From Desulfoluna limicola (GTDB lineage: Bacteria; Desulfobacterota; Desulfobacteria; Desulfobacterales; Desulfolunaceae): a stretch of 64,000 bases of DNA. Position numbers and translations under genes: made by a program. Positions 57,700-64,000 of this stretch are shown here, piece after piece (the stretch's first letter is position 1; the number at the start of each line of letters is the position of its first letter). Below the pieces are notes generated by a model. It was not told the origin of the DNA and searched no databases. It saw only the letters and a program-made list of their open reading frames with translations. Location of the stretch: NCBI RefSeq assembly GCF_021654575.1, contig NZ_AP024488.1, forward strand, positions 4,549,501 to 4,613,500, in the 5' to 3' direction.

Positions 57700-59043
57700 A
57701 TGACTCGAACTCTGAGATTGACAAAAAAACGATTCGTCAGGCCCCTGACAATTGTGGCAGCCTTTGTTGCACTCTGCCTCTTCACCGGGGTCTCCATGGC
57801 CAGTGCCGCCAGCGCACCGGCCCCGACACCCGCCTCGGATGCCTCCATGGGAAAGGTGGAAAAACTTTGGAACAGTACCGGTCTCAATGCCTTCCTTGAC
57901 GGCGCCAAAGAGATCTTTGCTGAAAAAGCCAGCGATGACCATAAGCTAATTCCTCTGGGAATCGGCCAGCTCGTCATGATCATTGTTGGCTGCATCCTTA
58001 TCTGGCTGGCCATTAAAAAGGGCTTTGAGCCCCTTCTCTTGATCCCCATCGGTTTCGGCGGCATCCTCGCCAACGTGCCCGTGGCGGCCATTGCCGGGCC
58101 CGAGGGTTTCCTCGGACTCATCTATGCCTTCGGGATCAAAACCGGCCTCTTCCCCCTGCTGATCTTTATGGGCGTCGGCGCCATGACGGACTTCGGCCCG
58201 CTCATCGCCAACCCCAAGACAGCTCTGCTCGGGGCAGCCGCCCAGTTCGGCATCTTCACCACCCTCATCGGTGCTCTGGCGCTGACCCAGTTGGTTCCCG
58301 GTATCCACTTCTCCCTGCAGGACGCCGCTGCCATCGGCATCATCGGAGGCGCGGACGGCCCCACGGCCATCTTCCTTGCCGGGCGGTTAGCACCCGACCT
58401 GCTGGGCGCCATCGCCGTTGCGGCATACTCCTACATGGCCCTGGTGCCTATTATTCAGCCCCCCATCATGAGAGCCCTCACCTCCAAGGAGGAGCGCGGC
58501 ATCGAGATGAAACAGCTTCGCCATGTCAACAAAGTGGAGAAGATTGTCTTCCCTCTGATGGTCCTCGGCATCTGTATCCTGCTTCTGCCGGATGCGACGC
58601 CCCTGATCGGGATGCTGATGTTCGGCAACCTCCTCAAGGAGTGTGGTGTGGTTGAGCGTCTCTCCAAGACGGCAGCCAACGAACTCATCAACATTGTCAC
58701 CATCCTGCTGGGCCTCTCTGTCGGCTCCAAGCTGGCTGCGGACAAGTTCCTTCAGCTTGAGACCATCGGTATCCTCCTCCTTGGTCTCGTGGCCTTTGCC
58801 ATCGGGACCGGAGCCGGGGTCCTCCTGGCCAAGCTGATGAACCGCATGAGCTCCGAAAAAATCAACCCCCTCATCGGCGCCGCAGGCGTGTCTGCCGTTC
58901 CCATGGCAGCCCGCGTGGTCAACGGTGTGGGTATTGAAGAGAACCCCCACAACTTCCTGCTGATGCACGCCATGGGACCCAACGTCGCCGGCGTTATCGG
59001 CTCCGCGGTTGCAGCTGGTGTTCTCCTCGCCCTCTGCGGATAA
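57700..59043 (+). CDS. Sodium-ion-translocating decarboxylase beta subunit
   Basis: 447 aa. An N-terminal signal-like segment, then about nine to eleven membrane helices with IIGGADGPTAIFLAGRLAP (the conserved aspartate of the ion channel) and GAAGVSAVPMAARVVN. This is the OadB/GcdB/MmdB family that couples decarboxylation of carboxybiotin to Na+ export. ATG 57700 follows CAGGA; the longer frame to 57595 overlaps the preceding gene. Third gene of the operon, closed by a terminator. Confidence 0.93.
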   Translation: MTRTLRLTKKRFVRPLTIVAAFVALCLFTGVSMASAASAPAPTPASDASMGKVEKLWNSTGLNAFLDGAKEIFAEKASDDHKLIPLGIGQLVMIIVGCILIWLAIKKGFEPLLLIPIGFGGILANVPVAAIAGPEGFLGLIYAFGIKTGLFPLLIFMGVGAMTDFGPLIANPKTALLGAAAQFGIFTTLIGALALTQLVPGIHFSLQDAAAIGIIGGADGPTAIFLAGRLAPDLLGAIAVAAYSYMALVPIIQPPIMRALTSKEERGIEMKQLRHVNKVEKIVFPLMVLGICILLLPDATPLIGMLMFGNLLKECGVVERLSKTAANELINIVTILLGLSVGSKLAADKFLQLETIGILLLGLVAFAIGTGAGVLLAKLMNRMSSEKINPLIGAAGVSAVPMAARVVNGVGIEENPHNFLLMHAMGPNVAGVIGSAVAAGVLLALCG

Positions 59044-59091
59044 TCAGACGCTCTGTGACTTAAGCAGATCGCCTGACCCAGGATAAAAAAC

Positions 59092-59125
59092 AAAAGGCCC
59101 CGCTCACGTTGAGCGGGGCCTTTTT
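59092..59125. terminator. Intrinsic terminator after the oad operon
   Basis: AAAAGGCCCCGCTCA-CGT-TGAGCGGGGCCTTTTT. Confidence 0.93.
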
Positions 59126-59146
59126 GTTTCTCGCAGGATGCCGGGT

Positions 59147-59212
59147 TCGTAAATGCTCGGAGTCTTCGTCTCTTAGGCTCATCACTTGTGTTGACGGGCT
59201 TCGCCTGTGGGA
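59147..59212 (+). repeat. Degenerate orphan core of the extragenic element
   Basis: TTCGTAAATGC ... TCTTCGTCTCTT ... ACTTGTGTTGACGGGCTTCG: recognisable as the core without cap or A/B hairpin. Confidence 0.5.
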
Positions 59213-59302
59213 TTACAACCGACCCCATTGGTGCCCATTCGCTAAGCGGTTCAACAAACCACTCATGTTAATGGCAGGTCAAAAAAACATACAAAAAGCG
59301 AT

Positions 59303-59923
59303 GCCTCCGGCGGCAAGGTGAGCCACCTTGAAAGCGGGTTCCCACAGCGCTTTAGCCCTCGTTCCTCGGGTTAAATCACTGCGGCATTTTTGCAATCAGG
59401 TGCTGAATCGTTTCCAACCAAGCGGATTCTGCCATCTGGTTCATCAGGGCTGCAAATAGCAAATAACCCACGATGTCGATAAGTTCTGCCCCGCCTTGCC
59501 TTGACACCCACAAAAAAAACGTGATAAAAAAGTGACTGAGCGCTCGTTCAGCTTCCTCTTCTCTCCCGCGATCCCGCCCCTCACGCTCAGTTTCAACCCA
59601 TGACCGTAACGTCCCGGGTGATTCAAATAAATGCATCTCGTACATCACCTGTGAATTCAGAATTATCACCGCCGGTCCTGCGTGGCGATATGATTGAGTC
59701 GTTGGCAACACAGATCGTAGCCATTTATTCTGTCGTTTAGGTGACATATGCCGGAAAGCCACTCTCAGAGTTGAGGCCGGAGTACCCCCAAGCCTTCACC
59801 GTAGTGGCACACGTTGCATAACGCCTCACGCAACGCGAATGCAAACTCAAGACAGGCCGAACAACGACACCCCCAGCGCATTCGCAACCCGCTTTCAAGT
59901 TGGCACACCTTGCCGCCGGAGGC
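59303..59923. repeat. Extragenic palindromic element pair B(+)...B(-) enclosing about 450 bp
   Basis: Left: cap, CAAGGTGAGCCACCTTG and core with CCCTCGTTCCTCGGG. Right: core GCGAATGC ... GCATTCGC, diverged hairpin and cap ending at 59923. Between them lies non-repeat DNA with a 128-codon minus-strand frame (59376-59762) of unknown status. With the orphan core this fills the gap 59126-60041. Confidence 0.75.
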
Positions 59924-60041
59924 TTAATTTTGACTCGGGCATTTAACAGATCTGCCTTTCGTGATAATAATGTTCACCCCAAATATCACTCGTATGTAGA
60001 GCTCATCATTTATTATCGACAGGGAACCCGAAGGAGACCGC

Positions 60042-61595
60042 ATGAATCGCGTCCAGAACAAGCTGCACGACCTGAAAGAGAAAGACGCAAACGTGCTGGC
60101 CATGGGTGGGACCACGGCCGTTGAAAAGCACAAGGCAAAGGGCAAGCTCACTGCCAGGCAGCGCCTTGATCGCCTCTTTGACCGGGACTCCTTCCGGGAA
60201 ATCGACCGATTCGTCTCCCACCGCTGCACAAACTTCGGCATGGAGAGGTTAGAGATCCCTGCCGATGGGGTCATCACAGGGCACGGGCTGGTGAACGGCC
60301 GCCCCGTTTTTGCCTATGCCCAGGACTTTACCTCACGGGCAGGGAGCCTTGGCGAGATGCACGCAAAAAAAATCTGCAAGGTGATGGACATGGCCATGAA
60401 GGCCGGCGTTCCCATCATCGGCATGAACGATTCGGGCGGCGCCCGGATCCAGGAAGGCGTGGATGCTCTGGCCGGTTACGGTGAGATCTTTTTCCGTAAT
60501 GCCGGCGCCTCGGGGGTCATCCCCCAGATCTCGGCCATCATGGGAACCACGGCTGGCGGAGCCGTCTACTCCCCGGCCATGACCGACTTCGTCTTTATGG
60601 TCAAAAAGACCAGCCATATGTTCATCACCGGTCCCGACGTCATCAAATCAGTGACCGGTGAAGAGGTCGGCTTCGACAGCCTGGGCGGGGCCGTCACCCA
60701 CTGCACCAAGAGCGGCGTGGCTCACTTCGCCTGCGAAGACGATGACGACTGCATTGCCCGCATCAAGACCCTTCTCTCCTATCTCCCTGCCAACAACATG
60801 GAAGATCCGCCCATGGCCCCGGCAGAGGAACCGATCCATCGTCTCTGCCCGGAGCTCGACACCCTGATCCCGGACAACCCCGTCAAACCCTACGATATGT
60901 TCGATCTGATCCGAGCCATTGCCGATAATGGCACTTTTTTCGAGCCCCACAGCCTTTTTGCCCCCAACATCATCACCTGCTTCATTCGCATGGGAGGCCG
61001 AGCCGTGGGCGTCATCGCCAACCAGCCCAAGGTGCTGGCCGGCTGCCTCGATATCGACACCTCGGACAAGGCCAGCCGCTTTATCCGGTGCTGCGACGCC
61101 TTCAACATCCCCCTGTTGACCATTGCCGACGTTCCGGGCTTTCTCCCGGGCACCCAGCAGGAGTGGGGGGGCATCATCCGTCACGGAGCCAAGCTTCTCT
61201 GGAGCTACTCTGAAGCCACCGTGCCCAAACTGCTCCTCATCACCAAAAAAGACTACGGCGGCGCCTACCTCGCCATGAGCTCTAAGCACCTCGGTGCGGA
61301 CATGGCCTTTGCCTGGCCCACCGCCGAAATCGCTGTCATGGGGGCCCAAGGGGCTGCCAATATCATCCACCGTAAAGAGATCCAGAACGCGGACAACCCC
61401 GAGGCCATGCGGGAAGAGAAAATCGACGAGTACAATGACCTGTTCCTTACCCCCTACATCGCAGCGGCAAGGGGCTATATCGATGCCGTCATCGTGCCTT
61501 CCGAAACCCGGGGCCACCTCATCGATGCCCTGAACATCATGTGCTCCAAACGGGAGACCCGTCCCGCTAAAAAGCACGGAAATATCCCGTTGTAA
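60042..61595 (+). CDS. Acyl-CoA carboxylase/decarboxylase carboxyltransferase subunit (methylmalonyl-/propionyl-CoA type)
   Basis: 517 aa, full length. Crotonase-like carboxyltransferase fold with MNDSGGARIQEGVDALAGYG and GTTAGGAVYSPAMTDF (first oxyanion region), GAVTHCTKSGVAHF, and the C-terminal IADVPGFLPGTQQEWGGIIRHGAKLLW and KDYGGAYLAMSS. It transfers a carboxyl group between methylmalonyl-CoA or propionyl-CoA and biotin. Next to the biotinyl carboxyltransferase and Na+ pump it could form a methylmalonyl-CoA decarboxylase or a methylmalonyl-CoA:pyruvate transcarboxylase. The start follows AAGGAG. It is separated from the oad operon by a terminator. Confidence 0.94.
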   Translation: MNRVQNKLHDLKEKDANVLAMGGTTAVEKHKAKGKLTARQRLDRLFDRDSFREIDRFVSHRCTNFGMERLEIPADGVITGHGLVNGRPVFAYAQDFTSRAGSLGEMHAKKICKVMDMAMKAGVPIIGMNDSGGARIQEGVDALAGYGEIFFRNAGASGVIPQISAIMGTTAGGAVYSPAMTDFVFMVKKTSHMFITGPDVIKSVTGEEVGFDSLGGAVTHCTKSGVAHFACEDDDDCIARIKTLLSYLPANNMEDPPMAPAEEPIHRLCPELDTLIPDNPVKPYDMFDLIRAIADNGTFFEPHSLFAPNIITCFIRMGGRAVGVIANQPKVLAGCLDIDTSDKASRFIRCCDAFNIPLLTIADVPGFLPGTQQEWGGIIRHGAKLLWSYSEATVPKLLLITKKDYGGAYLAMSSKHLGADMAFAWPTAEIAVMGAQGAANIIHRKEIQNADNPEAMREEKIDEYNDLFLTPYIAAARGYIDAVIVPSETRGHLIDALNIMCSKRETRPAKKHGNIPL

Positions 61596-61601
61596 AAGCA
61601 T

Positions 61602-61690
61602 GCCTCCGGCTGAAATCATTTGAGAACCAGTTTTAAAGACCTGTTTGTCACACTTTTTAAAAGTTTGGCCCCCGGCAGGGCGCCGGAGGC
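61602..61690. repeat. Extragenic palindromic element, short cap(+)...D(-)
   Basis: Left cap GCCTCCGGC only, then inverse D: CCTGTTTGTCACACTTTTT, AAAAGTTTGGCC, CCGGCAGGGCGCCGGAGGC. It starts 6 bp after the carboxyltransferase stop and looks like a composite that lost its left hairpin. Confidence 0.8.
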
Positions 61691-61807
61691 AATATTGGAC
61701 TGAACAGTTACAAAAAACCGTTCATGAAAGCACTTGAAGCCTGATTGACCTTGGCCGGGATAACGCCAATGGAACAGGTGGCAAAGCTATCTCAAGGCGG
61801 AACAAAG

Positions 61808-61996
61808 ATGAAATACGTTTCATTCATAAAAACCCTTCTAAGATACCTGAAAAAAGAGGGTCCTCAGGCGACACCTGCCCCCTCCCCCTCCCCCTCATTC
61901 CAACCCTCAGCCTGGGCTGCAGCTGGCAGGGATGAACAGATGCGGAACCGCCACGCGGCTCAGAACAAAGCCATAAAGCGTCCCCTTCAGAAATGA
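61808..61996 (+). CDS. Possible small hypothetical protein
   Basis: 62 aa starting MKYVSFIKTLLRYLKK, with AAGGCGG 7 nt before the ATG; the rest is low-complexity (TPAPSPSPSFQPS) and ends basic. No family recognised. It may be chance; it is listed because of the plausible ribosome-binding site in an otherwise empty 400-bp stretch. Confidence 0.25.
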   Translation: MKYVSFIKTLLRYLKKEGPQATPAPSPSPSFQPSAWAAAGRDEQMRNRHAAQNKAIKRPLQK

Positions 61997-62124
61997 AAAG
62001 CGATTCTAAGTAACCCTTTGCCCACCATCCCACCCATCTCACCTCGGCGATTTTCCGTTTCCATTTCGGAAACTTGCCACGCCCACAATTAACAACCGCC
62101 CTGCTTGGTCGCACCCGCTTTGAC

Positions 62125-62225
62125 CACGGGCGCAGCCCGTTGGTGAATGTGAGCGACCCGAAGAACGAGGGGCGGGAGCATTCGCAACCTGGGGTCCAGG
62201 GGCTCAGCCCCTGGCCGCCGGAGGC
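62125..62225 (-). repeat. Extragenic palindromic element, single module A with full core
   Basis: Minus strand: cap, CCAGGGGCTGAGCCCCTGG, ACCCCAGG, TTGCGAATGCTCCCGCCCC, TCGTTCTTCGGG, and terminal hairpin ACGGGC-TGC-GCCCGT. Confidence 0.9.
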
Positions 62226-62292
62226 AGGCTTTTTCTTCCCGAAAAGCCTGTGATATAATAACAATGATAAAAACCAGTCAGGAGGCGGGATT

Positions 62293-63147
62293 ATGGGTGT
62301 AAGAAAGAGAGCGGCCCTTCGCGGGCAATGGTATCCGGAGAGCATGGAGTCCTGCCTTAAAGAGGTGGAGGGGTATCAAAAGGAAGGGTGGATGCACCGG
62401 GCCGAGGGAGAACACTACCGGGCGGGGATCGTCCCCCATGCCGGATGGTTTTTTTCAGGCAGCATTGCCTGCCGGGTCATTGAGATCCTGGCCAGGGGAA
62501 CCAAGCCTGACCTGCTGGTTCTTTTCGGCCACCACCTGAGGGCCTCCGACCCCACCAGCGTCATGACCGAAGGGACCCTTGAAACCCCCTTCGGGGACCT
62601 TACTGTCAACGCAGACTTTTCCGAGGCCGTTTCCAAAGCCCCGTTCATTCGACAGGAAATGGGCCCCTTTATGGCCCCGGAAAACACATTGGAGCTTCAG
62701 CTCCCCTTTGTCCGCTACTACTTCGGCAACATCCCCGTCTGCCTCATGGGGGTTGCCCCCAACACACACGCCGAAGCCACCGGTCAGTTCGTGGTCAACA
62801 CGGCCAGGGACCTGGGCCTCACCCTGAAAATAATCGGATCCACCGACCTCACCCACTACGGCCCCAATTTCGGATTCACGCCTCAAGGCAAAGGCGAAGC
62901 AGCTCGCACATGGGTTGATGAATCAAACGACCGTGAAGCCATCGACAAAATGATCGCTCTGGACGCGCCCTACTTCACCCACGAAGCCCTTACGCGGCAC
63001 AACGCCTGCTGTGCAGGCGCCGTCACTGCGACCCTCTCCGCAGCACAGACCCTGGGCAGCATCCAGGGCATCGAAATCGCCCACACAACCAGCTTCGACA
63101 AGAGCCCTTCGGACAGCTTCGTGGGCTACACCGGAGTGGTCTTCTAA
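62293..63147 (+). CDS. AmmeMemoRadiSam system protein B (MEMO1 family)
   Basis: 284 aa. IVPHAGWFFSGSIA (His49), FGHHLRAS (His80/81) and RHNACCAGAV (Cys239/240) line up with the two histidines and cysteine that bind iron in human MEMO1. ENTLELQLPFVRYYF and STDLTHYG are further family segments. In bacteria the protein occurs with an AMMECR1-like domain and a radical-SAM enzyme; neither is seen here. ATG follows AGGAGG. Biochemical role not established. Confidence 0.9.
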   Translation: MGVRKRAALRGQWYPESMESCLKEVEGYQKEGWMHRAEGEHYRAGIVPHAGWFFSGSIACRVIEILARGTKPDLLVLFGHHLRASDPTSVMTEGTLETPFGDLTVNADFSEAVSKAPFIRQEMGPFMAPENTLELQLPFVRYYFGNIPVCLMGVAPNTHAEATGQFVVNTARDLGLTLKIIGSTDLTHYGPNFGFTPQGKGEAARTWVDESNDREAIDKMIALDAPYFTHEALTRHNACCAGAVTATLSAAQTLGSIQGIEIAHTTSFDKSPSDSFVGYTGVVF

Positions 63148-63153
63148 AGACGT

Positions 63154-63230
63154 GCCTCCGGCGGCCAGGGGATAATCCCCTGGACCCCATATGGCATCCA
63201 GTTCGCCTCGGGCTCGCTGGATGCGCTGCG
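63154..63230 (+). repeat. Extragenic palindromic element, single module A
   Basis: Cap, CCAGGGGATAATCCCCTGG, ACCCC, then a strongly diverged core. It begins 6 bp after the stop of the MEMO-type gene. Confidence 0.8.
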
Positions 63231-63287
63231 GGTAAAATGGGTTAAAGCGTTGGAGCGGGTACGGTCGGTGTCATTGGTTCATTACTT

Positions 63288-63319
63288 AAACCGTGGAATA
63301 CATTTCCGCGGTTTTTTTT
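63288..63319 (+). terminator. Intrinsic terminator downstream of the MEMO-type gene
   Basis: AAACCGTGGAA-n4-TTTCCGCGGTTT followed by further T residues; one wobble pair in an 11-bp stem. Confidence 0.75.
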
Positions 63320-63550
63320 ATCTGCAGTGCGTTGGATATGAGTGAGAGAGCAAGACCCGAGAATGAGAAGATTAGAAGGAAGTACCCAATAAGTCAGCCC
63401 TACAGGTATTCGCGACGACGTCCGCAGGACAACCCTTGTGGTTGACCGCTGCTTGAGTAGACAAAAGGATCAAAGCAAGGAAATACATTTAGCCCAATAG
63501 TGTTTACAATACCGTCAAAGTGGCAAATCCTGGCTACTCGGCTCAAGATT

Positions 63551-63604
63551 GCCCCCGGCGGGCCTGCCGGAAGCAAATCTTTTGAAATGTTGGACAATCA
63601 GCGC
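63551..63604 (+). repeat. Degenerate module D element
   Basis: GCCCCCGGCGGGCCTGCCGG, then AAATCTTTTGAAATGTTGG and ACAATCAGCGCTT: a worn D copy. The rest of 63148-63839 holds nothing further that I recognise. Confidence 0.6.
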
Positions 63605-63839
63605 TTAAAGGCGAATCGCCAGCACTACAGATATTGTAACCCATATGCCTATGGCTTAACGAGCATGCCGCTCCCTTTAAAACCTGTTGGTCACCCACGG
63701 TTCATAAAACAAGGAAACAAAAACTAAATTCATTTTACTTCTTTATTGTTGCCAGTTGTCAGTTTTTTACTGTATTCCCTGTTTACTTTGTTTGCAGAAA
63801 TATTTTACGCAGATCTGTTTTAAAAGGGGTTGGTTATCA

Positions 63840-64000
63840 ATGTTCAAAAGGTTGAAGCGGTCTATTGGGGGTGTCATTTTTTTAATCCTGGGGTGCCAGT
63901 CTCTCCTGCTGTGCTCACCTGATGGGAGCGGCGTCGCTCTCCTCACCCTGACGACCATCTGCCTCACCCTGCTCCTCCCCGGGCTGCTTTACCTCTGTTT
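63840..64000 (+). CDS. Membrane protein, 5' part only (runs off the window)
   Basis: Open to the right edge, 53 codons visible. ATG 63840 follows AAAAGGGG. The sequence opens MFKRLKRSIGGVIFLILG and continues with a second hydrophobic stretch (VALLTLTTICLTLLLPGLL), so a membrane protein with at least two helices is likely. Family not recognisable from this piece. Confidence 0.5.
   Translation, partial: MFKRLKRSIGGVIFLILGCQSLLLCSPDGSGVALLTLTTICLTLLLPGLLYLC

Noticed and set aside
59376..59762. 128-codon minus-strand frame between two module B elements
   Set aside because: GTG start without ribosome-binding site, no recognised family, and its 3' end is repeat sequence; mentioned only as possible cargo.
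1..64000. tRNA or rRNA genes
   Set aside because: No T-loop/anticodon arrangement or rRNA signature was found by reading both strands; a tRNAscan run would settle it.

Overview
The window comes from a Gram-negative sulfate-reducing bacterium, most likely a Desulfobacterales-type member of Desulfobacterota. The evidence is a complete dissimilatory sulfate-reduction set (AprBA, QmoABC, Sat), a biotin-dependent decarboxylase/transcarboxylase set, an outer-membrane porin and a deltaproteobacterial-style gene content. I cannot name the species from sequence alone. No rRNA, tRNA, CRISPR array, prophage or classical insertion sequence was recognised.

Layout. 0-3.6 kb: an Hpt module and two paralogous REC/HD-GYP response regulators, then a TetR regulator. 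3.6-7.5 kb: a gene-free stretch with four copies of a TetR-type operator, a NAPE-PLD-like lipoprotein hydrolase, a YycJ-type metallo-beta-lactamase protein and dUTPase. 7.8-19.9 kb, minus strand: the transcription/translation operon rimP-nusA-infB-rbfA-nrnA-truB-rpsO-pnp-M16 protease, with terminators in its leader, after infB and at its end. 19.9-27 kb, minus strand: a nucleoside deaminase and an orphan HsdR-N-like protein, then infC-rpmI-rplT, pheS-pheT and a MerR regulator. 27.2-32.6 kb: a dGTPase, three cysteine-cluster (YkgJ-type) proteins and an unusual SDR. 33.4-43.1 kb: aprBA and qmoABC facing a convergent sat. These encode sulfate activation to APS, APS reduction to sulfite and the membrane complex that feeds electrons to APS reductase. 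43.5-54.5 kb: an FG-GAP-type exported protein, a porin, gatB, DUF2065, queA, tgt and an aminotransferase. 55.3-61.6 kb: oadG-like, a carboxyltransferase with two biotinyl domains, a Na+-pump beta subunit and an acyl-CoA carboxylase beta subunit, which together suit a Na+-coupled decarboxylase or methylmalonyl-CoA:pyruvate transcarboxylase. 62.3-64 kb: a MEMO-type protein and the start of a membrane protein.

The most unusual feature is a family of about twenty modular extragenic palindromic elements. Each end starts with the cap GCCTCCGGCGG and carries one of four interchangeable hairpins (here called A, B, C and D). Many copies are paired with caps facing outwards, like the terminal inverted repeats of a MITE. 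Stems differ between copies but stay complementary, while the main loop is conserved. The elements sit at transcription-unit boundaries, often 6-41 bp after a stop codon, and are absent from inside the large ribosomal/translation operons and the apr/qmo block. Other points of interest are an AUA start codon for infC, likely leader terminators before rimP and pheS, a structured leader before the oad genes, and a TetR operator array.
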